Shown here: piece by piece, positions 30,429 through 41,106 of the stretch | How the letters are laid out: every line of letters starts with the position of its first letter | Position numbering within the stretch: position 1 is the first letter of the stretch | Source of the DNA: Phaeoceros laevis | Lineage: Eukaryota; Anthocerotophyta; Anthocerotopsida; Notothyladales | DNA: 56,433 bases | Assembly (NCBI GenBank): GCA_049999765.1 | Contig: JBNGIQ010008902.1 | Coordinates: 1 to 56,433 of the forward strand | Direction of reading: 5' to 3' | Translations under genes and position numbers: made by a program | The notes under the pieces: generated by a model | What the model saw: the letters and a program-made list of their open reading frames with translations, nothing else | Database searches by the model: none | What the model was told of the DNA's origin: nothing

Positions 30429-30638
30429 CTAAATCAAGGAATCATATTCTTCTTGAACAGCCTCTCTCCAGTATGAGGCATCTAGCCCACTGTATGCTTC
30501 CTTCATACTTGCAGGGTCTGAGGGATGGCTAACAGCCACGGCGAGGGCCTGTACTTCTTCAACTGTGAAGGTTGATGCAGGCAGATCCTGCAGCACAGCC
30601 ATGAGGGCGGACACATCATCTTGGGGTGAGTCCCCCAC
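30429..30638 (-). pseudogene. Copia-2 RT N-terminal linker segment
   Basis: It contains AYSGLDASYWREAVQEEYDSLI, with the part after DSLI cut by TAG at 30429-30431 where the family normally reads (E/Q)NGTW. The conserved continuation (GTWSLQKLPPGRRAI) follows in the same frame. It links integrase and RT. Confidence 0.75.
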
Positions 30639-30656
30639 TGGTTCCTCAACCTCTTG

Positions 30657-31838
30657 TCAATGAGCTTGTGATAAGGAAGATATTACAGTGCCGTCTGACC
30701 AGTTAGTATGGCTGTGCCTGCCTGACCATTGTCCAGGGTCATAGGGGACTGGAGCTGCTCTTGTACGCTTGGGTCTAGTCGCTCCATCTGAAGGCGCTGA
30801 AAAAGCAGGTTCTGGAGGATCTACAGGTTCTAGGTCTGCAGGCTCCAGTTCAGCAGGCTCAAGGTCAGCAGGCAGAGATGCAGGCAAGTCTTGCATGTCT
30901 TCCACTGCAGGCATTGCTTCATTTATTTCACATGACTCCAACTCATCCTCCTCTTCAGGCGAAATCTTAACCTCCTCTTCAAGGTGGGAAATGCTGTGGG
31001 GAGAGAGATCGAAGACTGCAAGCTCTCCTTCGTCAGTGGATGGAAGGGCAGTCGTGCTGCTTGGGGAAGAGGCCGGGTGCAATAAAGAAGCTTCATAAAA
31101 AATGACAGTGCGGGCATACTGTACCCGACGAGTGACAGGATCAAACACTTTGTAAGGCTTCACCCCATTAGTATACCCGATGAATATCATTTTCTCTGCT
31201 CGATCAGATAACTTTGCATGTTTTCGCTTCTCCTGAGGGGTGTGCACATATGCAGGGGAGCCAAAAGCTCGAAGATGCTGTACTGAAGGTTTTCGGCCAC
31301 ACCAAAGCTCGTAAGGAGTTCTGCCATTGGTAGATTTACCAGGTAACCTATTATACAGATAATTTGCAGTCGTGATGGCTTCTCCCCAATAAGCAAGGGC
31401 CAGACCAGCTTGCTTCAGCATACTTCTGGCCATGTTTTGAGCAGAGCGATTCCTCCTCTCAGCCACGCCGTTTTGTGCAGAACTGTAGGGAACAGTGAAC
31501 TGATAATCTATGCCCAAGGACTTGCAGTAGGAGTTGAAAGGATTGGAATCAAACTCGCCGCCATTGTCTGTTCGAAGACAGAGAAGCTTGCTGCCCGTTT
31601 GTCTCTCCACCATAGCCTTGTATTCCTTGAAACGGTCGAAGGCCTCGCTCTTGTACTTGATAATGTAAACATGTGAATACTGACTATAGTCCTCTATAAA
31701 TGTCAGGAAGTACAAGCCGCCCCCGAAGGAAGGACAAGAAACGGGTCCACAGAGGTCCGCATGAACAAGCTGAAGGACTGCTGTCGCCCTGGTACCCCCT
31801 CCTATAGGATATGTAGCTCGTGGTAATTTTCCGCACAT
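30657..31838 (-). pseudogene. Copia-2 integrase
   Basis: The core domain shows VHADLCGPV (first Asp), LRTDNGGEF (second Asp) and SSAQNGVAERRNR (catalytic Glu), followed by the C-terminal region (HLRAFGSPAYVHTP, FIGYTNGVKPYKVFDP). An acidic linker rich in EPADLEP repeats leads toward RT. TGA at 30657-30659 and TAG at 31890-31892 bound it, both in frame with the rest of pol. Confidence 0.9.
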
Positions 31839-31889
31839 ACATGCTTCACAGAATGGGAGCGGGCTTAGATTAGAGGGAACGCCATCAGA

Positions 31890-32552
31890 CTAGAGATCTT
31901 GCTTGCCCATGTCATGTAGCTTGTGGGGATTTGGGTGCCCCAACCTCATATGCCATATTTTTGTAACCTCAGAGTCTGTTACATTGGAGCTGACTCCAGC
32001 GACTTGTGCTGAAGGTGCAGGAAGACTGGTGATATTCAGCATAAACAGGTCATGAACTAACTTTCCCAAGGCAACTACTTTCCCAGATTTCTTGACCAGG
32101 CATATGGACTGTCTGAATAAAACTTCGCAATTATAGTTTTGTGTGGGCTGTGAAACTGAGAGTAGATTCTTGGTAATCGTAGGGACATGGAGTACATTTG
32201 TTAGGACAAGTGTGGTATCATTCTGAAGGAGGAACTGGACAGTGCCCACACCCTTTATAGGTAACTCGCTATCATCCCCTAACAGTATGTTTTGACCTGT
32301 TGTGTATGCAACATAGTTAGTAAACATCGACCTGTCATGGCAGATGTGCACTGTCGCACCTGAGTCTACATACCAAAAGGACTGATGTGTGACTGTTGTG
32401 GACAAGCATATTGTAAGTGCACAGGGCGAGACTCGAGGTTTCTTACTGGCGGATTTGGGTGGCAGGGTACATTGGTCACATGAAGACTGTGTGCAGCTGG
32501 TTGTCTGAACTAAGAGGACAGAAGGTGAGGCTGATTTATCCTTCTTTGCCAC
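31890..32552 (-). pseudogene. Copia-2 aspartic protease and GAG-pre-integrase
   Basis: Catalytic DSGAT (WYVDSGATVHICH), the LLGDDSELPIKG flap region and the integrase-preceding zinc segment with IWHMRLGHPNPHKL. The intact HxxLGH contrasts with Copia-1, where the preceding residue is a stop. The frame is continuous with gag except for TAG at 32571-32573. Confidence 0.9.
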
Positions 32553-32570
32553 GGTATTAGCTTCAGGTGG

Positions 32571-33617
32571 CTACACCCTCCTGGGCTCCCCATTTTTCTT
32601 CTTGCGACAATCCCTCTCCCAATGGTTAGGTAAGCTGCACCAGTTGCAACTCCCCGTTTGCTTTTTGCTTGTAGAGGCCTCTCCAGGTGAGACCACTCTT
32701 CCTTTGCCTCCATTTGGCTTACTAAATGGTTTTCGTGGCCCTTTCTGTTTTGCTGTAAACAGGGCCTGCCCCCTAGTACCTTTGCAGGCAGCTCTTCCAA
32801 TCTCCTCTTGCATCAAGGCTCCTACGAGCTCATTGACATTCAAGGTTGGGAAGTCCTCTTTCTTCCCAGTCATCACTGCTAGCTGTTGAGCAAGTCGCAA
32901 CATTGCATTCTGGCTGGTAACGAAATTTGAATAGCTAGGTGGGAGAGATGCCAGGAGCCTCATACAGGCATCCTGCTCACTGACAGGTTTCCCTGTCTGT
33001 TCCAGTCTTAGGCGAGCTGTACGGAAGCTAGAGATGTACTGGTCAAGTGGTTGACCCTCGTGCATCTTCAATGAGTGAAATCTCGAATTTGCAGACATCT
33101 TAGACATCATGTCTTTTGAATGGTAGACCATCGCCAAAAGATCCATCATTTCCTTCGATGTGGTTGCTGAGGACGTGCTCAACGCCATCGACTCTATAAG
33201 TCCGGTGCGTATAGCATTCTGAGCCCTCACATCCATTATGTCCCAAGCTTGCTGTGCTTTCGAGCTTTCACCATCACTGAGGTCAATTTCTTCTGCCACT
33301 GTGAGTCCAGGTCGAGGGACTTTCCCTTCCACATACGCCCACAGTGCAGCTTCCACCAGCACTCCTTTCATCCTGAGCGCCCAGACATCATAGTTGGACC
33401 CGCTGGTGAGGCGGTCTTTTTCCTTGAAGTCAATTTTTATGACATGTCCTGGGTACTCATTATGACTTCGGTCTATGGTGCCTCTTCGGCTGTCCGTGTT
33501 GTCTTGTGACACAGCCTCATCATCGTGCCCCAACATGTTGAAGAATGAAGCTAGGGTGTAGAGGAATCCGTCCTCCAGTGACTGGCCAAATATGTCTTGG
33601 TCAGCTTCCCTTTGCAT
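32571..33617 (-). pseudogene. Copia-2 gag
   Basis: It contains KIDFKEKDRLTSGSNYDVWA, DQYISSFRTARLRLEQ, LLASLPPSYSNFV and a CCHC knuckle (CNWCSLPNHWERDC). It is homologous to Copia-1 gag and in the same frame as the downstream protease. The upstream leader up to the primer binding site holds a separate short frame at 33714-33923 (FLEHLNHLRSRVDQIDVHL), which may be a counterpart of the extra ORF in Copia-1. Confidence 0.88.
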
Positions 33618-34561
33618 TCAGCTCCTTCAGATGTCAGGCGCACTTGACTGTTCTCCCGCACATACTGCAGCACAATTCAGGCATTTTCTCCCAGTACCTA
33701 CTTCAGGTGAGCTCTATTTTAGCTGGTTAGTATGCTGTGCTTGGAGTGAGACAAGCAACCTCAAGTCTAGACTACAGAGGTGTACATCAATTTGATCAAC
33801 TCTAGAACGTAGGTGATTTAGATGTTCAAGAAACTGCTGAGATCGTTTGAAAGTGGTAGCTGTGAAATCTAACAACACTTGTGAGAGTTCTTTAACACTT
33901 TCTAGGATTTGGCTACAGCCCAAAAGGCTGTCAGGCCTGGAGTCGTTGCTGCGATGCCTTGCAGGTGAGTCTGGTCTTTGGTTGAGGCGGAAAAAATGGA
34001 GATAATGCTGCGTCTTAGCCGTAGGTGAGGATGGGTGATTTCGTGGTCGATGTTGAACTCAGCGTTGCCCCAACGGTGCGCTGTGGTGCAGATGGTCAAA
34101 CAGTGAGTCATGGGGCAACGAGCGTTGCCCTCGTCTTTTGTTGTGCGATCGCCGGTACCGCGCGCTTCTCTGATTGGTGGGCAGGCGAGAGGAAACTCGA
34201 CCGCGATTGTCCATCTCCTCAAGTAGGGCCCGAGCGCGCCTGATTACCAGGTGCGTGCAGCATTTCCGCCAGAATTCTTCTCAACCTTAGCTCCCTTCAC
34301 AAGCATCAGTGCCTTAACACTCCTCCTCACAGCTTGGTTGCACAGGTGCCAGGAACATCACTAAACTCGCCTCGCGACCTTCCAGGCTTACGCATAGAAG
34401 ATGTCCTGGGCCCGCTGCATAATCTGTTGCTCACAGGTTCATTAGGAACGGTGCGAGATCAAGTCAGGTTGACGCGATCCCATAGCAACAGATACCGCAA
34501 GAACAGGACGCGAGACTAGATTCAGCACATGGACAAGGCGTCCAATGCTAGAGTCCCTCTC
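33618..34561. other. Copia-2 leader between primer binding site and gag
   Basis: An unusually long (about 940 bases) 5' internal region. Besides the helical 69-codon frame at 33714-33923 (-), it holds a 106-codon frame at 33902-34222 (-) of no recognised family. Confidence 0.5.
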
Positions 34562-34573
34562 GCTCTGATACCA
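34562..34573 (-). other. Copia-2 primer binding site
   Basis: The minus strand reads TGGTATCAGAGC immediately after the 5' LTR, identical to the Copia-1 site and complementary to initiator tRNA-Met. Confidence 0.93.
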
Positions 34574-34805
34574 TGTAAAATCCAGCAGCGCGATCACGGG
34601 TGATGAACCAAGAAAAGGAGAGTGAATGAATAAAACATTGGATTGCTAGCGCCACGCCAAGTGGCTTACATAGTCGCACGAGTGTAACCATTCGTATCTG
34701 ATGAGTCAGTTGTAACTAACTAAAAACTAACCCTAATACCTATTGGCATCTCATACCCTAAGTACGGGTTGCATTAAATAAGATTATCTAACCTACGTCC
34801 CAACA
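34574..34805 (-). repeat. Copia-2 5' LTR
   Basis: 232 bp with TG...CA ends. It differs from the 3' LTR by three substitutions and one single-base indel once the nested insertion is removed. Confidence 0.95.
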
Positions 34806-35110
34806 ACGGCGCGGCCTCCTCTCTTCCCACCCGTCCCGCCAAGCTTGAGGGCGCGCGACAGCAGCCTGGCTACGGCCCGGCTCCCTCTCTTCCCAGCTGT
34901 GCCACCAAGGCCGTGAGCAATGCAGTTGGGTAGGACTGGCGTGAGCGCGCGACAGCAGCGCGGCGTTTCCCCTCTCTTCCCAGCTGATCAGCCAAGGTCA
35001 GGAGCAAGGCTGTTGGGCCGGACTGGCGTGAGGCAGCGTGGGCAGCCCGGCGACGGCGCGGCTCCCTCTCTCTCTCCCCAGCTGTCCCGCCGAGGTCAAG
35101 GGCAGCGCCC
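34806..35110. repeat. GC-rich tandem repeat, about 90-bp period
   Basis: About 3.5 imperfect units contain GCGCGCGACAGCAGC, CTCTCTTCCCAGCTG and GGACTGGCGTGA in order. Frames reading through on both strands are artefacts of the repeat. Confidence 0.65.
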
Positions 35111-35689
35111 GCGGCTAGGTTGCTAGTTGTTTTGTGCAAAGTTCTGAGGTTTGGCGCCGCCGGGCTATGCCGTCGCACCCCGGGGCCTCACACATGTATT
35201 CTCAGCACTGATTGCAATAAACCCGCTGCTGGCAGAGTGCCAGGGCGACCTTTTGTGTGCAGATCGGGCTGCCTGAATGCGTGTGCGTGCGTTACTGAAT
35301 TTCACAGCAACTCTTCTTGCTAGAGCTGGTAGGAATTTGTGTTTTGGATGTGTGTTTGCATCGGACTTGCTGTCCGCGGTCCTCTCACTTGATATGGGGT
35401 CTTTTTAGGCCTCTGCAGTGTGCTGACACCTACGCAAGACGACTAATGAGTTTGAGAAGTATGAGAACAATATTGTATGAGATGTGGCCAGGCTTAGAAC
35501 AAGCAACTAGCATGTGTGCTGATGTGTGGAAGGCCATAGAACTCGATGTCATAGTCACTCGACGTCAAATTGCACGGCAGGGCAGATAGGTTATGTATCG
35601 GGCATACGTAACCAACGCTTCCTCGACATAACGTGCGCGGGGCTCGGACAGTAGGCCACCCTCTGCACGCGTTATGCCTTGCGAAACGA
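35111..35689. other. Unassigned sequence, no gene recognised
   Basis: Short frames only (for example 35317-35589, +) with no recognised domain. It lies between the tandem repeat and dispersed repeat copy B. Confidence 0.45.
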
Positions 35690-36190
35690 CACAAGGCAGC
35701 CCCCCAATTAATCTCGGCTGCCCGTTAGACAATGACATTGCCCGCGACGTAATCTGATTGCCCGTGACATAATCTCTGGAGACCTGAACATAATCACGAT
35801 ATGATGAGTTTCGCCTCGCTTGGCATAATATCCTCGCCCCCGCGCGCGTCATGTCTCGAAAGTGCTGGGCACGTAAGTTAATGGCCAGCACCACCAGTTA
35901 ATACCGGACGATACTTGGCCATTAACATATCCATAGCCTATATGCCCTGCAGTTAACCTGTCTGCCCGATACATAACCTATCTGCCCGGCACATAACCTG
36001 ACGAGAGGCCGAGCCGGCTGCCTCGTTATGTCGTTATGTCGAGGTGCTGGTTACGAACATTGCGACAGTTTCGTGCCCAGGTAGGGCCTGGCCCTCCATT
36101 TAGTAAGGCAGTGACAAGTGTGCTTGCAGCCGCCAGCTGGGCGCCAAGTGGGCCAGTGAGCTTCATTGGATGACAATATATGATGAACAA
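35690..36190. repeat. Dispersed GC-rich repeat, copy B (rearranged)
   Basis: 35690-35935 matches copy A (19480-19700) in direct orientation. 35996-36185 matches 20020-20240 in inverted orientation (GCAGCCGCCAGCTGGGCGCC). The family has therefore been rearranged, or its two parts are separate elements. Confidence 0.75.
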
Positions 36191-37215
36191 CGAATGCGGT
36201 CCGCGGGGATGTAGGGCCTCGACACCTGGCGCCACCGCTTGAGAGACAGGAGGCGGGCTTCTGAGCGTGCTGGGATACGCGAGTCTCCGAATTACAGACG
36301 GTGCACCGGCCGTGGCGCCGCAATCCCACCGCACCCTATCGCGTCTGGCACCTGCTGTCCTTACGACCCCTAATAGAGTTCCCGGCCCTGCCCCTACCTG
36401 TCGTTCCAGGTAGAATCCAACGCAATTTCTGCTCCGTCTGTCCCCCGCCCACGCCGCACCATTCAATTTCTCGAGCAATAGTTGGCGTGAAGCAAGGTAG
36501 CAGGGAGCTGCGCAAGAAGTTTCACCCACACTTTGTTTCCGATCTGAAGAGTGTTTTGCCTCGATCAGTGGGGATGGCACGGAAGCAAGAACGGCCAGGT
36601 GTACAATACGTAGCTACATGTGGCGTGAAGAGAGAGGAAAGGGCTTGAATGACACGAGGCTCCCAGAAATCAAAGTCAGCACGGAAGCTTGCGAGACTGC
36701 CTCGGTAAGACGGAAACAGTGGCGTGAGAAAGAGGGAGGAAACAAGTCCTCTTCTCTTGCCCGCTCTGCGCACATCTCCAAGTAGTAAGAGATGAATGCC
36801 TGGACATGACTAGGATGCATTTGTGTACCCTTCCTGGCAGGGAGCATCAGAATTTTAGATTGGTCCAGGTGGAGGAAGGTGCATCCGGGTGACATTCTTA
36901 GTTCCAGGAAGCAAGCGAGAGAAATAACTGTAGTACTGACTTCGTCTGATAGTTCTGAGGAGCCTCGAGGAGGGCAGAACTGCTTGATGTTCTTGATCGG
37001 TGATGTGGGTCCCGTGGCGGAAGATTTGAACATGTTACGTTCATGTGTTGTTGGTGAGGCCAGTCACAGCCGTTAATCATCCTGACCTGGAACCGGACAT
37101 CAACCACTGCCGAAATTTGCCGATTTAACTAAGACTAAGCCGAATGTTGCTGCCTGCAGTTGCAATTTGAGGGAAGGAGTTGTCTGCTTTCAATTTCTTT
37201 TCAGGTTAGAGGCGG
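36191..37215. other. Intergenic, probable upstream region of the transporter gene
   Basis: Frames at 36301-36648 (+) and 36614-37033 (-) overlap each other and match nothing I know. The last part probably holds the promoter and 5' UTR of the gene starting at 37216, but no clear core promoter motif is visible. Confidence 0.4.
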
Positions 37216-40200
37216 ATGGCCAGCCTGCTTTCCATCTCATCCATTGTCGGTGCACCATGTAGGCAATCTCCTTCTGCTTACTGTCATCTTTACAATAATG
37301 TGTTGACATTCTGCAACAATTTTGATGCGCGGGGGCATTCATTCTGTCGAGCCCGTGGTGATATTTTTGCAACACGTTGTTGCAGTTCCTTTGGTGTCGT
37401 GTCGAGTAGGAGAATTAGTTTGTCGGCTCCAATAACAGGAGGGCAATCTGGATTTCCATGGGGAGAAAGTGGCTGGGAGGAGGCGCCGGTTGCAAGGGCT
37501 GACAACGGTAAAGCGGCATGGGATGCGAACAAGGTGAAAGTTTTTGAAGAAAGCCGTCAGTCCAACGATGGGGCCCTACGAGCAACAGGAGACTCCAAGG
37601 AAAGCGAACTTCACCGTTTAAGCAAACAGAGTTTTGAAGCTGGACGAGATCTGCACTCCCCTGACTCTCTTGCTGACTTCTTTCAGCACGTCACCGGATT
37701 TTGATAAATTGCTCGTGGGGAGCCCCAGGGAGTTTTGGATCGTTCATGTGCTCCTATCGGGTCTGGTGCCTACGCTTGTGGGATGGCAGTTGCTTCAGTA
37801 CTCCTGCGGTCTGCTGGATGGGTGGCTGCAGCCAACGAAGTACAGGTCGCTGGAGGCGAAAGGTTACAGGCCACAGGTAATTGGAGGCATCGAGCGGAAA
37901 CGTGATGAAAACAGGCTTAGGGGAGCGGGAGTGGTTTTAGTTAAAACGTTTCGGAGCAAAGCCCTTCTGTCGTTGGACAGTGCTATTGAGTGTCAGGAGA
38001 TTGTTACCCAGCCGTCGAGCAAGTTGGAGTTTCCCCCTCTTCTTCGCTTACTTCAGCTCTTGAAATATGAGGTTACTTCTGTTCCAGGTCGGTTAGCCGT
38101 TTCGGTTGATTGTCAGGGTCGCAGCAGATGGACCACCTTTTCTGATGATAGGCCCCCAGTTGTGTTCTTGTGCTTGGATGTTACATACTTGCTGCAAGTT
38201 GTTTCGGAAGTTTCGAGGCTGAGGGAAAAGAATAGGATTTCACAGAAGACAAAAGCGAAGAATTTTAGACCCCTGGGAATAGCGCTCGCGCATGGCAGTC
38301 TGATGTAGCAATTCGCTGGTTGGAGTCTTGGTTGAGGTGCATAAGAGGTAGGACCCATAATGTATGGGATGATTTTAAGCGAACAGCTCTAAGGACAAGC
38401 ACCATTTTTTATCGCACTGAACCTATGCTCGAGATGGTGCGCAGGAGCCCTCTGACTGCAGTTGCTCAAGCATCCAGCCCAACTGTTGTGTGCAGTAACT
38501 TGTGGGACATGGGCTTCTTATCATGGTTGAAGCGTATAACCACGACGTATGGGACATCATTCGTAGGACTGATTGTGATGGGGTATTGGATTCAGGGGTT
38601 TCGCAGTTTTCCATGGCTTGCAGTGTCATTTTTGTTCAAAGATGGGCTTCAAGTTGATCCAGCTACGATGCAGTTCATAATTTCTTCGGCAAGCTTGCCA
38701 ATGGTAGCAAAACCCGTCTACGGAATTATCTCTGACGCGTTATTCATAGGAGGCTGTCACAGACTTCCTTATTTAGCAATAGCAGGTAAGTTCTGTTATT
38801 ATTCAAGAAGCAGGTTTGGGGTTATTTAGGATGTCCCTGGATATAAGGAAGTTTAGTCGTAGCAATGTGTTTGGTGATTGGTATATGCATTGCTGCAGGT
38901 GTACACTTTTGTACTGAAATCCACACGTGGACTAAGAAGCGTATTGTGCTGTCACTTGTGGAGTTGTGGGTTCTTGGCTCTCCTGACTATTATTCACCTT
39001 GTCCCTGGTAATTGTCTGCAGCATCTCTTCAAGCTTTATCCTGGGGGGCTATCAGTATGAATCCAGGAGCAACTGCCTCGTTAGGTGTTTTGACAGTGCT
39101 TCTTGCAGTCAGCAACCTGGGGGCTGCCATTGCTGAAGTGATGAACGATGCCCTAGTTGCAGAAGCTGGCAAAAAGGATCCAAACAGCACTGGCGAGTTA
39201 CAATCTTTAGCATGGATAGCCCTGGCAACAGGTGGAGTTTTAGGGAGTCTCTGTGGTGGTCTGGCTCTTAAAAGGATTGATTGCCACACGATGTTTTCCA
39301 TTTTCCTGTTAATGGTGACTGCTCAGCTGATAGTGTGCTTCACAGTCAGTGAACAGTCTTTTGGATTAGGTGGTACAAGGAGGGAGGAAAGTGCTGTGGT
39401 TCCACCTATCAGAGAATCTGGAAGTGGGGTATCCTTGTCTAAAACTAAGGCGCTTGGAGTTCGTCTGAATTACCAGAACGAAAAAATCAGGCTTGCTCAA
39501 CTCGACGGCAATCAAGCGTCTCGTAGATTGGTTGGAGTTGGGGATGATGTAGTTAAATTGGGTGTTGGGAGGGTGGATTTCACGGGTGCTTCAAGGGCAG
39601 GAGGTGTAGTAGGAAATTTGGAAGGAGGGGCCTTTGAGATGAAATCCAAGGGTCAAGGTGGCGACCACGGGGATGGCACGGACTGCAGTGGTCAACTAAT
39701 TCTTGCAAAAGCCACTTTTCGAGATGGGCCCAGCTCTATTGCCATGATGCGGCAGCAGTCCTCCATGTTGATGGAGTTGATAAGGAAGCCTGAAGTTGTA
39801 CGTCCACTGTTGTGGTTTGTGGCATCGTATGCAATGATACCTACTCTTGGGAGCAGCCTGTTCTTCTTTCAAACACAAGAGTTGCATATCGATCCAGCAT
39901 TTCTTGGCATCCAGAAAGTTGTGGGGCAACTAGGACTGATGGCAGGAAGTGTCCTGTTTAATCGCTATCTCAAGCAGTTGCCATTGCGCAAAGTAGTAGC
40001 CTGTGTACAGTGTCTTCTTTGCTTCTGCATGCTCTCAGACTTTCTTCTTGTTAGCCGTGTCAATGTTCTATTGGGTATTAGGGCTGAGTTTTTTGTTTTA
40101 GGGGTGAGTGCATTTGTTGAAGCTGTAGCACAGTTCAAGATTTTGCCTTTTATGGTGCTCTTGGCGCGGCTCTGCCCTGCAGGAAGTGAGGGGTCTTTGC

Positions 40201-40427
40201 TTGCATTCTTTATGGCAGCTCATTGCCTTGCTAATACCTTCAGTGCTTACCTTGGAGTAGCCCTGGCTTCATATTTGCAGATTACGTCTAACAGTTTCAC
40301 ATATTTACCGCTGGGCATTTTCGTTCAGGCTATGGCAGCCTTGGTCCCTGTGACACTGATAGGTCTGATACCTGACGATCCTAGAACACCCCCGCGGCTC
40401 ACGAGGGTGGAGAAAAAGGTCCTCTGA
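37216..40427 (+). CDS. Folate-biopterin transporter (BT1 family, MFS), probably plastid-targeted
   Basis: The BT1 core is clear. Exon 38320-38785 carries GYWIQGFRSFPWLAVSF, SASLPMVAKPVYGIISDA and HRLPYLAIA. A 236-base GT-AG intron (38786-39021) follows, then exon 39022-40427 with LQALSWGAISM, NLGAAIAEVMNDALVAEAG, GELQSLAWIALATGGVLGSL and several membrane helices, ending in TGA. The family moves folates or pterins across membranes. A Ser/Arg-rich first frame (37216-37704) resembles a transit peptide. The join between this and the core is unresolved, because a long open frame in another register (37634-38308) lies between. An inserted segment of about 110 residues between helices (after FTVSEQSFGLGG to ATFRDGPSS) is hydrophilic, as in some plant members. 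Confidence 0.8.
37634..38308 (+). other. Long open frame in the transporter 5' region, unresolved
   Basis: 224 codons, with FWIVHVLLSGLVPTLVGWQL (a membrane-like helix), SSKLEFPPLLRLLQLL and VVFLCLDVTYLLQVVSEVSRL. It is offset by one base from the first exon frame (37216-37704) and overlaps it, and closes with TAG 12 bases before the BT1 core frame. It looks coding by composition, so it is probably an exon or N-terminal extension of the transporter joined by an intron or an indel I cannot place. I do not recognise its domain. Confidence 0.45.
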
Positions 40428-41106
40428 GCGGTTTTTTTCTATTTACAAATCACTTTGTCGCACATGTGTACAAATGCCACTTCCAGTTGCGCACTTGCTT
40501 GGACAGGGGCTAACTTAGGGCTTTAGTTTGAGTGGCCTTGCTGGCTTGAGGCAGGTCAAATGAGTAGGGGGCCGAAGTGTCTGTAAACTTGCAATTCTGA
40601 TGTGCCTCTTGAAGTGGCCAGGGCAATTATGAGTAAAGAGCTCTATTGGCAGGGAAGCATCCTGAAGATGTTAGAAGTAGCCACAAGCTTCAATAACCGA
40701 GGTGTTTTTTGAACTTCTGCTTGACAGGTTACTCCTAACTGGAGTGTTTACCGTCCACTTCATGATGTTGATGCAAAGGCAGAGAGGGAAGAAAGCTCGG
40801 ACTCGCAGCCATCGTGCAACGAGTGCGAGGCTTCATCGCTGCTATGACTGGTCCCACGGTAGTGCACTGTGGTATATAATCGTAAGCAATACATAGCCAC
40901 TCTTGCAGGCGCAGTGACACAGCAACCTTTGGATCGTCCAACGGAAAAGATCCCTTCAACAAACAAATATGAAAGTGCGAAAGAGCCGCAGCCCTTGTGG
41001 TACATTCGAATCTGCATGAATGAGGAAGTCGCTGAAACGGCACGGGTAGTGAAATTCAACCCTTTGGCTGCAGACTGAATAAATGCATGTCTACAAAGAT
41101 CTGAAA
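40428..41106. other. Transporter 3' UTR and intergenic
   Basis: Sequence following the stop at 40427. Short overlapping frames on both strands (about 40702-41149) have no recognised domain. Confidence 0.5.

Larger units (their letters stand above)
27926..34805 (-). mobile_element. Copia-2 LTR retrotransposon, young but with multiple stops
   Basis: Minus-strand element with LTRs at 27926-28304 (3') and 34574-34805 (5'), both starting TGTTGGGACG and ending TTTTACA in the element's orientation. Excluding a nested insertion, the LTRs are 231-232 bp and differ by only three substitutions and one indel. The primer binding site is at 34562-34573 and the polypurine tract at 28305-28313. Flanking pentamers ATGGC (27921-27925) and ACGGC (34806-34810) match at 4 of 5 positions. 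gag, protease, integrase, RT and RNase H lie in one frame from 33617 to 28923 with seven in-frame stops and no frameshift. Confidence 0.95.

Noticed and set aside
30769-31098. Ser/Gly-rich plus-strand ORF (109 aa)
   Set aside because: It is the antisense shadow of the acidic linker of Copia-2 integrase.
28923-33617. Non-standard genetic code with TAG/TAA read as Gln
   Set aside because: Stops at Gln positions in Copia-2 and the SANT gene suggested this, and several host genes end in TGA. But the long host frames (LRR 517, Roc-COR 544, transporter 471 codons) contain no internal TAG or TAA and use CAG/CAA for Gln, which is unlikely under such a code.
36026-36580. Conserved gene shared with 19911-20150
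   Set aside because: The similarity of the two translations comes from the dispersed repeat itself; there is no domain and no consistent frame across the copies.
38878-39060. Small extra exon of the folate-biopterin transporter
   Set aside because: It has an acceptor-like CAG, but splicing directly from 38785 to 39022 restores the conserved HRLPYLAIA-ASLQALSW junction. The frame in between does not match the family.
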